Source: FEN-1250 sp038237245 (GTDB lineage: Bacteria > Gemmatimonadota > Gemmatimonadetes > Gemmatimonadales > Gemmatimonadaceae). From it: DNA of 64,000 bases. Below are positions 26,449-34,308 of the stretch, piece by piece. The notes under the pieces were generated by a model. It saw nothing but the letters and a program-made list of their open reading frames with translations. It was not told the DNA's origin and made no database searches. The position numbers and the translations under genes are program-made. How positions within the stretch are numbered: position 1 is the stretch's first letter; each line of letters starts with the position of its first letter. The stretch lies in NCBI GenBank assembly GCA_038237245.1, contig JBBRYY010000003.1, positions 12,220 through 76,219 of the forward strand, read 5' to 3'.

Positions 26449-27401
26449 CGGGCTCGGCGCCGCCCGTGGCGGAGCGGGGGTCGCTGCGCCGGCTCGGCTA
26501 TCGTCTCCTGCCGGGCGACGGCTTCAGCTACGTGCTCCACATGCGGCCGCGCGAGTGGCCGATCATGATCGCGCACACCACGCTGGGATTCGTACTCGCG
26601 CAGGGGATCAGCAACAGCGTGCGCGGCGTTCGATTCGGCTCGCTCGTGATCGGACTGGCGGTGTGGGTGCTCTTTCTCAACGGCGGCACTCTCGCGATCA
26701 ACAGCGCGTTCGACCGCGACGAAGGCGACATCGGCTATCTCGATGCGCCGCCTCCGCCGCCGAAGCACCTCGCGCTCTATGGCTTCCTGCTGATGGTGGC
26801 GGGGCAGGCGATCGCGCTCGTGCTGCCGCGTGGTTTCGCGAGTGTGTACGCGATGTGCTTCGCAATGTCGCTCCTCTACAGCGTGCCGCCGGTGCGGCTC
26901 AAGGCGGTCGCGGGCGCCGACTGGCTCATCAACATGGTCGGCTTCGGGACGCTCACGCCGTACGCGGGATGGGCGCTCACGCTGCTACCACTCACGCGAT
27001 CCGGCGCGTGGGCGTTGGCCGGCTTCGCGCCGCTTTTTGCAGCGCTCTATCCGCTCACGCAGCTCTATCAGCTCGAGGAGGATCGCGCGCGCGGCGATCG
27101 CACGCTCGCGCTGGTGCTGGGTGTGCGCGCGAGTCTCGCGGTTTCGATAGTCGCCACGATAGTGGCCTTTCTGTGCTTCGCGCGGGCAATGCTGCCGTCG
27201 TCGGCTGTCCGGGGCGGAAACTCCACGGCGTACGTGATTCTCGCGGGCGCGTTCGCGGCCTGGATGGCCGTGCTGATTCCCTGGATCCTCCGCGCGCCGC
27301 GACTGGCGTCCGCGGCGCACAAGCGCGGGATGTACGCGGCGCTTGCCGCATGGGCGATTACGGACCTCGCGGTGCTCCTAACCGCGAATCAATTGGGCTA
27401 G
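26445..27401 (+). CDS. Divergent UbiA-superfamily prenyltransferase-like membrane protein
   Basis: 318 residues with about eight to nine hydrophobic helices. The first Asp-rich motif is NSAFDRDEGDIGYLDAP and the second is QLEEDRARGDRTLAL; both occupy the UbiA positions, but their Asp spacing differs from the usual NDxxDxxxD and DxxxD. A run of five prolines follows the first motif. By family it would transfer a prenyl or similar group in the membrane; the acceptor is unknown and activity is less certain than for 23253-24083. It ends the long mutL-to-ubiA run, about 120 bases before the groE promoter. Confidence 0.7.
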   Translation: MTGSAPPVAERGSLRRLGYRLLPGDGFSYVLHMRPREWPIMIAHTTLGFVLAQGISNSVRGVRFGSLVIGLAVWVLFLNGGTLAINSAFDRDEGDIGYLDAPPPPPKHLALYGFLLMVAGQAIALVLPRGFASVYAMCFAMSLLYSVPPVRLKAVAGADWLINMVGFGTLTPYAGWALTLLPLTRSGAWALAGFAPLFAALYPLTQLYQLEEDRARGDRTLALVLGVRASLAVSIVATIVAFLCFARAMLPSSAVRGGNSTAYVILAGAFAAWMAVLIPWILRAPRLASAAHKRGMYAALAAWAITDLAVLLTANQLG

Positions 27402-27453
27402 CGCGTCGCTGCCAGTCCCGCAGCGCGTCACATTAGAGTCGGCCAACCCGGGG

Positions 27454-27471
27454 TGTAACAGCATTGTAACA
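27454..27471 (+). repeat. Two TGTAACA direct repeats with 11-base period upstream of groES
   Basis: TGTAACA occurs at 27454-27460 and again at 27465-27471, separated by GCAT, so the copies lie about one helical turn apart. They are 50 bases upstream of the groES -35 box. This spacing is compatible with a tandem protein-binding site; no known regulator was recognised. Confidence 0.4.
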
Positions 27472-27520
27472 CGTTCATTTTGAACAACTTAGCTCCGAAC
27501 CCTTCATGCCGTGCAAGAGG

Positions 27521-27549
27521 TTGACTCGCGACCCCCGCGCGGCTAGCTT
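27521..27549 (+). promoter_or_regulatory. Sigma-70-type promoter of groES-groEL
   Basis: TTGACT (27521-27526), 17-base spacer, TAGCTT (27544-27549). The predicted start near 27556 places the CIRCE operator at the very beginning of the transcript, the classic arrangement for HrcA repression. Confidence 0.8.
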
Positions 27550-27556
27550 TGAGGTG

Positions 27557-27583
27557 TTAGCACTCTCACTCGTTGAGTGCCAA
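27557..27583 (+). promoter_or_regulatory. CIRCE element (HrcA operator)
   Basis: TTAGCACTC (27557-27565), nine-base spacer, GAGTGCCAA (27575-27583). The left arm is the exact CIRCE consensus and the right arm differs at one base (C for T). HrcA is known to bind CIRCE and repress groE until heat stress. The hrcA gene itself is not in the window. Confidence 0.93.
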
Positions 27584-27636
27584 CTGCTTTCGTTTCACAG
27601 AAAGTCTGAACCCATATCGTAGGAGAAACGCGACTC

Positions 27637-27942
27637 ATGGCTACTAAGAGCGCGGCAGCGCTGAAGGTCAGTCCGCTCGCCGACCGTGTTGTTGTAAAGG
27701 CGTTGGAAGAGACGGAGTCGATGCGTGGTGGATTGTACATCCCCGACACCGCCAAGGAAAAGCCGCAACAGGGTGAGATTGTCGCCGTTGGACCGGGCCG
27801 CTTCGAGAAGGACAAGCGCGTACCGATGGAAGTGAAGGTTGGCGACAAGGTGCTCTACGGCAAGTACAGCGGCACCGAGGTCACCATCGAGGGCGACCAG
27901 TACCTGATCCTGCGCGAGTCCGACGTCCTGGCGATCATCTAA
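27637..27942 (+). CDS. groES: Co-chaperonin GroES
   Basis: 101 residues, typical Cpn10: SPLADRVVVKALEETESMRGGLYIPDTAKEKPQQGEI with the mobile loop around SMRGGLYIPD, then GDKVLYGKYSGTEV. It caps the GroEL ring during protein folding. AGGAG (27621-27625) lies 11 bases before the ATG. It is transcribed from the CIRCE-controlled promoter and followed by groEL after 76 bases containing a strong hairpin. Confidence 0.98.
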   Translation: MATKSAAALKVSPLADRVVVKALEETESMRGGLYIPDTAKEKPQQGEIVAVGPGRFEKDKRVPMEVKVGDKVLYGKYSGTEVTIEGDQYLILRESDVLAII

Positions 27943-27954
27943 GACCGTGTACTG

Positions 27955-27977
27955 CGCGGCGGGCTGGCCCGCTCGCG
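27955..27977 (+). other. Stem-loop in the groES-groEL intercistronic region
   Basis: CGCGGCGGG (27955-27963) pairs with CCCGC-T-CGCG (27968-27977) with one bulged T and a CTGG loop, nine base pairs, nearly all G-C. No U-run follows, so it should not terminate transcription. Position between groES and groEL suggests an RNA-processing or stability element. Confidence 0.5.
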
Positions 27978-28018
27978 ACTGAATCGCATATCAATTTTCA
28001 CATTCGATCAATAATCCT

Positions 28019-29656
28019 ATGGCTAGCAAGGAACTGCATTTCAATACCGAGGCTCGCGCAGCGCTCAAGCGCGGCGTCGACCAGCTCGCGGAGGCCGTCA
28101 AGGTCACGCTGGGCCCGAAGGGACGGAACGTCGTCATCGACAAGAAGTTCGGCGCGCCGACGGTCACGAAGGACGGCGTCACGGTCGCGAAGGAGATCGA
28201 GCTCTCTGATCCGCTCGAGAACATGGGCGCCCAGATGGTGAAGGAAGTCGCGACGAAGACGTCCGACATCGCCGGCGACGGCACCACCACCGCCACGGTT
28301 CTCGCCCAGGCGATTTTCCGTGAAGGCCTCAAGAACGTCACCGCCGGCTCCAACCCGATGGCGCTCAAGCGCGGCATTGATCGCGCCGTTGCCGCAGTCG
28401 TCGAAGAGCTCAAGCGCATCAGCGTCCCGACGGCTGGCAAGAAGGAGATCGCGCAGGTCGGCTCCATCTCCGCGAACAACGACAAGGAGATCGGTGATCT
28501 GATCGCCGAGGCGATGGAGAAAGTCGGCAAGGATGGCGTCATCACGGTCGAGGAAGCGCGCGGCCTCGAGACGACGCTCGAGACGGTCGACGGCATGCAG
28601 TTCGACCGCGGCTATCTCTCCCCGTACTTCGTCACGGATCCGGAGAAGATGGAGTCCGTGCTCGAAGACGGTCTGATCCTGATTCACGACAAGAAGATCT
28701 CGTCGATGAAGGATCTCCTCCCGGTGCTCGAGAAGGTTGCGCAACTCGGCAAGCCCCTCCTGATCATCGCCGAGGACGTCGAAGGTGAGGCGCTCGCGAC
28801 GCTGGTCGTGAACAAGCTCCGCGGCACGCTTCGCGTGTCGGCCGTGAAGGCGCCTGGCTTTGGCGATCGTCGCAAGGCGATGCTGCAGGATATCGCGGTC
28901 ATCACCGGCGGCCAGGTCATCTCCGACGAAGTCGGCTTCAAGCTCGAGAACGCCCAGGTCACCGACCTCGGCAAGGCGAAGCGCATCGTCGTCGACAAGG
29001 ACAACACCACGCTTATCGATGGCGCCGGTGAAGAGGACAAGATCAAGGGCCGCATTGCCGAGATCCGCGCCGCGATCGACAAGGCGACGTCGGACTACGA
29101 CAAGGAGAAGCTCCAGGAGCGTCTCGCGAAGATCTCCGGCGGTGTTGCCGTGATCAACGTCGGCGCTGCGACCGAGGCCGAGATGAAGGAGAAGAAGGCC
29201 CGCGTCGAAGATGCGCTGCACGCCACGCGCGCGGCGGTCGAGGAAGGAATCGTCCCCGGCGGCGGTGTCGCTCTGATTCGCGCGCAGAAGGTCCTCAAGG
29301 CCCTGAAGCTCGACGATGCCGAGGAGCAGATCGGCGTCGACATCATCCGCAAGGCGATCGAGGAGCCCCTCCGCATGATCGTGCAGAACGCGGGCGGCGA
29401 AGGCTCGATCGTCCTCGAGAAGGTTCGCAACTCGAAGGATGACAAGTACGGCTACAACGCACTCACGGACACGTACGAGGATCTGGTTGCCTCGGGCGTG
29501 ATCGATCCGACCAAGGTGACCCGCACCGCGTTGCAGAACGCGGCGTCGATCGCCGGCCTTCTCCTGACGACGGAAGCGATCATCGTCGAGAAGAAGGAAG
29601 ACAAGTCGGGCGCTCCGGCCGGCGGCCCCGGCGGCGGCATGGGTGGCATGTACTAA
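28019..29656 (+). CDS. groEL: Chaperonin GroEL
   Basis: 545 residues, full length. Recognisable ATP-binding TLGPKGRNVVIDKKFG and the conserved AGDGTTTATVLAQAI, VEEGIVPGGGVALIRA and YDKEKLQERLAKISGGVAVI segments, ending in the Gly/Met-rich GGPGGGMGGMY tail of the cis-cavity type. It folds proteins with GroES in the cytoplasm. The 25 bases before the ATG are AT-rich and hold no visible Shine-Dalgarno, unlike groES. An intrinsic terminator follows 29 bases after the stop. Confidence 0.99.
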   Translation: MASKELHFNTEARAALKRGVDQLAEAVKVTLGPKGRNVVIDKKFGAPTVTKDGVTVAKEIELSDPLENMGAQMVKEVATKTSDIAGDGTTTATVLAQAIFREGLKNVTAGSNPMALKRGIDRAVAAVVEELKRISVPTAGKKEIAQVGSISANNDKEIGDLIAEAMEKVGKDGVITVEEARGLETTLETVDGMQFDRGYLSPYFVTDPEKMESVLEDGLILIHDKKISSMKDLLPVLEKVAQLGKPLLIIAEDVEGEALATLVVNKLRGTLRVSAVKAPGFGDRRKAMLQDIAVITGGQVISDEVGFKLENAQVTDLGKAKRIVVDKDNTTLIDGAGEEDKIKGRIAEIRAAIDKATSDYDKEKLQERLAKISGGVAVINVGAATEAEMKEKKARVEDALHATRAAVEEGIVPGGGVALIRAQKVLKALKLDDAEEQIGVDIIRKAIEEPLRMIVQNAGGEGSIVLEKVRNSKDDKYGYNALTDTYEDLVASGVIDPTKVTRTALQNAASIAGLLLTTEAIIVEKKEDKSGAPAGGPGGGMGGMY

Positions 29657-29685
29657 ACGCACGCTCGCAACACGGCGTGTTCGAG

Positions 29686-29719
29686 GCGGGGGTCCGGAAT
29701 TGTTCCGGGCCCCCGCTTT
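29686..29719 (+). terminator. Intrinsic terminator of the groE operon
   Basis: A 14-base-pair stem with one T-G pair joins 29686-29699 (GCGGGGGTCCGGAA) and 29703-29716 (TTCCGGGCCCCCGC) around a TTG loop. The following T-tract is short (CTTTGCATT), but stem strength and position after groEL support termination. Confidence 0.85.
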
Positions 29720-29773
29720 GCATTCGTCTCCTACGTGCACGATGATCCCGAGCCCTTCGATTTTGGTGTCGCG

Positions 29774-30634
29774 ATGCCTCTGACGCGCGCGCTGCTCCTC
29801 GCGGGCGCGATCGCCGTCTCCGCACGCGCATCGCGCGCGCAGGCGCCCGAGCCGCACATCGAGGTCGCGGGCGCGAGTGGCGGGCGCGTCGCCGAGCTTC
29901 CCGCGTCCGCGTTCCGCAACGCGAACGGCAGCCCCCGTCTGCGCGACGATCAGTATCTCATGGTGCGAAAGCGCATCGTGCCGCTGCTCGAGCGATGGGC
30001 GCGCGACGACCGGCTCGCCATCGATCCCGCGTACGTCACTGCGTTGATACTCAAGGAGAGCGGTGGCGATTCGCTCGCCGTGAGCGCCGCGCCGGCGCTC
30101 GGCCTCGCGCAGCTCACCGCCTCCGCCGACTCTGACATGCGTCTCATGGTGACGGAGTATCACTTCCAGTGGATGGCGCCCGAAGTCGGTCGCTGGCCGC
30201 GCGACGCCACCATGCGGATGCCGTCGACTACCGCCGCGGCAGTCGACTCGATACTCGCGAGCGGAGCCGTGAGCGCGCGCAACGAATATCTCTTCGACCC
30301 CGTCACGAGCGCGCGCGCCGCCGTCTTCTGGATCCGGTTGCTCGAGAACAAGTGGATCTCGGATTTCTGGCCCGGTGGCTACGGCCCCTCGGCGCGGGCG
30401 CGGCTGAACGCGGGGAAGCCCCTCACCCAACACCAGATGTTCGACCTCGTAACCGTCAGCTACAACAGAGGTTACATCGAGGTCAAAGCGCTCGTCGACA
30501 ACTACGGTGCAGGTTGGGTTTCCCACCTCCCCGAGCTCACGGGAGGGCAGGCGGAGGCGGCGGATTACCTCGAGCGGGTGCGGGCGTATACCGCGCTACT
30601 GCAGACGCCGCCGCCCGTGTCGCGAGCGCACTGA
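29774..30634 (+). CDS. Exported lytic transglycosylase (SLT domain)
   Basis: About 286 residues from ATG 29774, chosen because it gives a clean signal peptide (MPLTRALLLAGAIAVSARAS) that a start at 29735 would bury. The SLT core has the catalytic Glu in LILKESGGDSLAVSAAPALG followed by LAQL, and the later VSYNRGYIEVKALV matches the conserved YNxG part. Such enzymes cleave the MurNAc-GlcNAc bond in peptidoglycan to form 1,6-anhydroMurNAc. It is monocistronic, between the groE terminator and the convergent minus-strand operon. Confidence 0.88.
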   Translation: MPLTRALLLAGAIAVSARASRAQAPEPHIEVAGASGGRVAELPASAFRNANGSPRLRDDQYLMVRKRIVPLLERWARDDRLAIDPAYVTALILKESGGDSLAVSAAPALGLAQLTASADSDMRLMVTEYHFQWMAPEVGRWPRDATMRMPSTTAAAVDSILASGAVSARNEYLFDPVTSARAAVFWIRLLENKWISDFWPGGYGPSARARLNAGKPLTQHQMFDLVTVSYNRGYIEVKALVDNYGAGWVSHLPELTGGQAEAADYLERVRAYTALLQTPPPVSRAH

Positions 30635-30668
30635 GCGCCTGCAACTTTTTCCGGGGAGCAAGCGTATT

Positions 30669-30690
30669 AAAAATGCGGGCCCGGAACCCG
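30669..30690 (-). terminator. Possible weak terminator of the minus-strand roadblock-to-MBL operon
   Basis: On the minus strand a five-base-pair hairpin (30690-30676, CGGGT/GCCCG with one G-U pair) is followed by CATTTTTAA (T-run at 30673-30669). It lies about 140 bases beyond the MBL gene stop. The rest of the 195-base convergent gap 30635-30829 shows an A/G-rich stretch near 30717-30735 and no recognisable gene. Confidence 0.35.
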
Positions 30691-30829
30691 TGCGCACGAC
30701 GTCCACACGTGTCGATCGAAGAAAAAGAGAAAGGGCCGTCCGTTCAGGGTGTGTGCTTCACAGTTGAGGGGTTGTTCCTCCTTGCCCCGTGAGCTCACCT
30801 TCCAAACCCTGGACGAACGGCTCTTCTAT

Positions 30830-31651
30830 TTACAGCTCCAGCGTAAGCTGACTTGCCGCGATCACGGCGCGAGCATTTCTCCCCGCGGTGAACGGCCCGC
30901 ATACCGCGCTCTGCGACGCAGCGTGCATCGCCCCCCGAAAGCTCGATCGCGATATGGCGTCGCGCATCGATCTGAGCGCGGTCTCCGGATCGTTGCACCG
31001 TTCGCTCAGATGCGCGAGCACGAGGTGGGCGAGCCCTGCGTGCACGCAGTCGCGCGCGAACACTCCCGCGCGACGGTTGCTCAAGTGCCCATACGCGCCG
31101 CCGATGCGCGACTGCACCGACGGCGGATAGGGTCCCGCGCGCAGCATCCCCTCGTCGTGGTTCGACTCGAGCACGAGGATGTCGAGGCGCTCGAACGTGC
31201 GACGGTACGACGCGGGGACGTGGCCGAGATCGTAGACGACTCCCGCGCGCGCGCCCGTCGATCGTGCGGTGGCAACGACGGCCACGGGCTCCGTCCCGTC
31301 GTGCGGCGTGCGCACGGTCTGTACGCTGATGTCGCCCAGCTCCAGCGTCGCGCCTGCAGCGAATGGACGCGCACGGCCCTCCTTCAACAGCGGATGGCCG
31401 GCGATCGTCCCCGCGCTCGCATACACCGCCCACTTCCATCGCTTCGCGGCCGCGCACACGCCACGCACGTGATCATTGTGCTCGTGCGTCACGATCACGC
31501 TCTCGATCGACTCGCCCTCCACGCCGATCGACGCCAGCCGCTTCGCGAGCTCGCGCACCGGGAACCCCGCGTCGATGAGAATGCGCGTGCCGCCACTCTC
31601 CACCAGCACCGCGTTGCCCGCGCTTCCGCTCCCGAGCATCCACACCCGCAT
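30830..31651 (-). CDS. MBL-fold metallo-hydrolase (YycJ/WalJ-like)
   Basis: About 273 residues from ATG 31651, which has GGAG eight bases upstream and lies one base after the previous stop. The metallo-beta-lactamase motif is THEHNDH (HxHxDH), with later ligand regions around SNHDEGM and LAHLSERCND. The opening MLGSGSAGNAVLVESGGTRI closely matches the YycJ/WalJ group, predicted exonuclease-like hydrolases. The substrate is not shown by sequence. Last gene of the operon starting with the roadblock protein. Confidence 0.88.
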   Translation of the reverse strand: MRVWMLGSGSAGNAVLVESGGTRILIDAGFPVRELAKRLASIGVEGESIESVIVTHEHNDHVRGVCAAAKRWKWAVYASAGTIAGHPLLKEGRARPFAAGATLELGDISVQTVRTPHDGTEPVAVVATARSTGARAGVVYDLGHVPASYRRTFERLDILVLESNHDEGMLRAGPYPPSVQSRIGGAYGHLSNRRAGVFARDCVHAGLAHLVLAHLSERCNDPETALRSMRDAISRSSFRGAMHAASQSAVCGPFTAGRNARAVIAASQLTLEL

Positions 31652-31652
31652 T

Positions 31653-32849
31653 CTACGCGCTCCGGCTCTTCGCATGCGACGCGCTCAGCTGCCTGCGCCC
31701 GCGCTCGCCCAGCGCGACGGACCGCCGCGACATCGCGCGCGCAGCGATGTCCAGAAACTTCGCGAGACGGAAGTCGCTGATCTCCTCGCCGTCGACCCAC
31801 GAGAACGGTGGCACGTACTTCGGCGGCATCCGCGATCCGAACACATTCGACCCCGCGCCGATCACGCTCCCGGTCGTCAGCCGCGTGCCGATCCCCGTCT
31901 TCACGTGATCGCCGAGCATGGAGCCGAGCTTGCTCGCGCCGGTGTCGCGCATCCCGGCGGGCGTCCACAGCTGCACCGGGCCGTACGTGTTCTTGAGATT
32001 GCTCGTGATCGTGCCGGCGCCGAGGTTCACCCAGCGCCCGAGATACGAATGGCCGACGAAGCCATCGTGCCCCTTGTTCGCGTGGCCGAGGACGACCGTC
32101 TCCGAGATCTCGCCGCGAATCACGCTGTGCTCACCGATGGAGCAGCCGTGTATGCGGTCGCCGAGCACACTCGCGTGCTCGAGCACCGCACACGGCCCCA
32201 CGAGCCGCGTGAACGCACGCACGGTAGCGCCGCGCCGTACCATGACCGGCCCATTCGTCACGTCGAACACCACCTGGGGCTCGACCGTCGCGCCTTTTTC
32301 GACGCATACGCGACCGCTCCCGATCACGATCGCGTGCTCGGGCGTCTCGCACGTGAGATGCGGGCCAAGCGCCTCGATATCGTCGTGGAGCTGCGCGAGA
32401 AGCTGCGTTATGAGCTCCCACACTGCGTTCACCCAGCGTCCCGGAATGTCGACCACGCGTGTGCCGGCGCCACGGAGCGCATCGAGCGAGCGCGTTCCGT
32501 CCGCGAGCTCGGATGCGGCAATCGCGTTCCCCACGCGCACCGCCGCGACGGTGCCGTCGCACGTCCAGACGTCCGCATCCGGCGCGCTCCAGCCGAGTGG
32601 GACGATGCAGCGGCTGTTCGCGATGATCGCGCCGGCGCGAATCCCGCCCGACGCCGGTGGCGCACCCGCCTCCTCGAAGTCGCGCAAATGCTCCGCGCCG
32701 ATGAAGCCGGCCGCCGTCGCGTCGAGCGCGCGCTCCCATCGCGCGCGACCGAGCGCGATGCCGGCGCGCATCTCGCCAAAGGGGCGCGTGAGCGCGAACG
32801 GCTCAAAGGTGCGCGCGACCGCGTCGTCGTAGAGGTGGAGCTCGGTCAC
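31653..32849 (-). CDS. GlmU-like putative sugar nucleotidyltransferase with left-handed beta-helix
   Basis: 398 residues from GTG 32849 (GTGA overlap with the guanylyltransferase). The N-terminal ~150 residues (LYDDAVARTFEPFALTRPFG) resemble the GlmU-like family of Bacteroidota and relatives rather than true GlmU; the canonical LAAGxGTRM nucleotide loop is absent. The C-terminal half is a hexapeptide-repeat helix with the GlmU-like GRWVNLGAGTITSNLKNTYG and TGIGTRLTTGSVIGAGSNVF. It probably forms or modifies a nucleotide sugar, perhaps by acyl transfer, next to GDP-mannose synthesis. Biochemical role not established. Confidence 0.8.
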   Translation of the reverse strand: MTELHLYDDAVARTFEPFALTRPFGEMRAGIALGRARWERALDATAAGFIGAEHLRDFEEAGAPPASGGIRAGAIIANSRCIVPLGWSAPDADVWTCDGTVAAVRVGNAIAASELADGTRSLDALRGAGTRVVDIPGRWVNAVWELITQLLAQLHDDIEALGPHLTCETPEHAIVIGSGRVCVEKGATVEPQVVFDVTNGPVMVRRGATVRAFTRLVGPCAVLEHASVLGDRIHGCSIGEHSVIRGEISETVVLGHANKGHDGFVGHSYLGRWVNLGAGTITSNLKNTYGPVQLWTPAGMRDTGASKLGSMLGDHVKTGIGTRLTTGSVIGAGSNVFGSRMPPKYVPPFSWVDGEEISDFRLAKFLDIAARAMSRRSVALGERGRRQLSASHAKSRSA

Positions 32850-33892
32850 GCGCGATCCCGCACGCCGGCCGGCAGCGCGTCGAGCAGCAGCTTGAGCTCT
32901 GCCGCGCGGTCCTTCGTCGTCACGAGCGTGAGCCCGTCACGCGTGACGACGACGAGATCGTCGACACCGTAGAGCACCACCGATCCCGCCTCCGCGTGCA
33001 CGACGTTGTTCGCCGCATGCACGCAGTGCACGTCGCCGAACGTCGCATTCCCCGCATCGTCGCGCCGCCGCACGCGGTGGAGCGCCGCCCACGTCCCCAC
33101 GTCGTCCCAGCCGAAGTCGCCCGGGATCACCAGCACGCGGCCGCTGCGCTCGAGCACCCCCTCGTCCACGGATATCGACTTGACCGCCGCAAAGAAGCCC
33201 GGGACATCGCCGCTCTCCACGAGCGCGAGCGACGGTGCGACCTCCGGCGAGTGCGCGCGCAGCTCCGCGAGGAAGTCACTCGCGCGCCAGACGAAGATTC
33301 CCGAGTTCCAGAGATAGCCGTCTGCGACCATGCGCGCCGCGATTTCGCGATTCGGCTTTTCCGCGAAGCGCGCGACGCGACGCGCACCTTCCTCGCCGCC
33401 AGCGACGCGCTCCCCTGGCTCGATGTAGCCGAAGCCGGGATCGGGACGAGTCGGGACGATCCCGACCGTCACAAGACTCTGTTCACGCTCGGCCACCGCG
33501 GCCGCGCGCGCGAGCGTCGCGCGAAACTCCGCATCATCGCCGATCGCCCAGTCCGCATGCACGCAGATCATCACGTCGTTCGCGCCGCCGCGCCGCGCGA
33601 TCGTCGACGCCGCCCAGGTGAGCGCCGGCGCGGTTCCGGCGGCACGCGGCTCGGCCATCACGTTGTCCGGTGGAAGCTGTGGGAGCAGCGCGCGCACCGC
33701 GTCCGCGAGCGACGCATTCGTGACGATGAGCGTGCGCTCCGCGGGCACGAGCTCCGCAAGCCTCGCAACGGTGTCGGCGAGCAACGGCGCATCGGTGATG
33801 AGCGGGAGCAGCTGCTTCGGGCGCTTCGGCGTGCTGAGCGGCCAGAAGCGCGACCCCACGCCCCCGGCGAGAATCACGGCCCAGCGACTCAA
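32846..33892 (-). CDS. Mannose-1-phosphate guanylyltransferase
   Basis: 348 residues from TTG 33892, which overlaps the response-regulator stop (TTGA). The nucleotidyltransferase loop GGVGSRFWPLSTPKRPKQ and the family motifs FAEKPN, YLWNSGIFVW and DFGWDDVGTW are all present. It makes GDP-mannose from mannose 1-phosphate and GTP for polysaccharide or glycolipid synthesis. There is no C-terminal phosphomannose isomerase domain, so this is the single-domain ManC-type form. Confidence 0.94.
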   Translation of the reverse strand: MSRWAVILAGGVGSRFWPLSTPKRPKQLLPLITDAPLLADTVARLAELVPAERTLIVTNASLADAVRALLPQLPPDNVMAEPRAAGTAPALTWAASTIARRGGANDVMICVHADWAIGDDAEFRATLARAAAVAEREQSLVTVGIVPTRPDPGFGYIEPGERVAGGEEGARRVARFAEKPNREIAARMVADGYLWNSGIFVWRASDFLAELRAHSPEVAPSLALVESGDVPGFFAAVKSISVDEGVLERSGRVLVIPGDFGWDDVGTWAALHRVRRRDDAGNATFGDVHCVHAANNVVHAEAGSVVLYGVDDLVVVTRDGLTLVTTKDRAAELKLLLDALPAGVRDRA

Positions 33893-34308
33893 CGCTCCGT
33901 CGCTCCCATCTCCTCGGACGGCACGCCTGTCAGCTCGGCGGCACGCGCGTACAGCTTCTTCGGGCTGAACGGCTTCGTGAGATAGTCGTTCGCGCCGAGC
34001 GCCATCGCCTGCCGGTGATGCTGTTCCTGGCCGGCAGCCGTGAGCACGATGCACGGCACGGAGCGCCAGCGGGTGTCTTCGCGAACTTTCGCGAGCACGT
34101 CCAGCCCGCTCATGTACGGCATCATGACATCGAGTACTACGAGCGCAATGTCCGGATCGCTCTCCATCTGCGCGAGCGCCTCGCGTCCGTCGTAGACGAG
34201 CGTCACATCGAAGGGGCCCTGCTCGAGCTTCATCTTGATGATCCGCCCGATGTGCGGCTCGTCGTCGGCCACCAGCACATGGATCCGCTGCTGCTCGAGC
34301 ATGCTCAA
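33889..34308 (-). CDS. Single-domain response regulator (CheY-like receiver)
   Basis: 139 residues from TTG 34308 (TTGA overlap with the roadblock gene); an ATG at 34302 is an equally plausible start. The receiver acidic pocket is DDE near residue 15, the phospho-acceptor Asp60 sits in VLDVMMP, the switch Thr is in VLTAAG, and the conserved Lys is in DYLTKPFSPKKL. No output domain. It probably works by protein-protein contact downstream of an unlinked histidine kinase. It is sandwiched between a roadblock protein and sugar-nucleotide enzymes. Confidence 0.92.
   Translation of the reverse strand: MSMLEQQRIHVLVADDEPHIGRIIKMKLEQGPFDVTLVYDGREALAQMESDPDIALVVLDVMMPYMSGLDVLAKVREDTRWRSVPCIVLTAAGQEQHHRQAMALGANDYLTKPFSPKKLYARAAELTGVPSEEMGATER

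Noticed and set aside
27407..27425. Hairpin CGCTGC/GCAGCG after the second UbiA-like gene as a terminator
   Set aside because: Six pairs only and no T-run follows, so it cannot be called an intrinsic terminator.
27998..30526. Long open frame (842 codons) on the minus strand opposite groEL and the transglycosylase gene
   Set aside because: It is antisense to clearly real genes, has biased Arg/Asp/Leu composition from GC-rich codon shadowing and shows no recognisable domain.
30635..30829. Small RNA or tRNA in the convergent gap
   Set aside because: No cloverleaf, no CCA-type acceptor and no promoter; only a weak hairpin for the minus-strand operon is visible.
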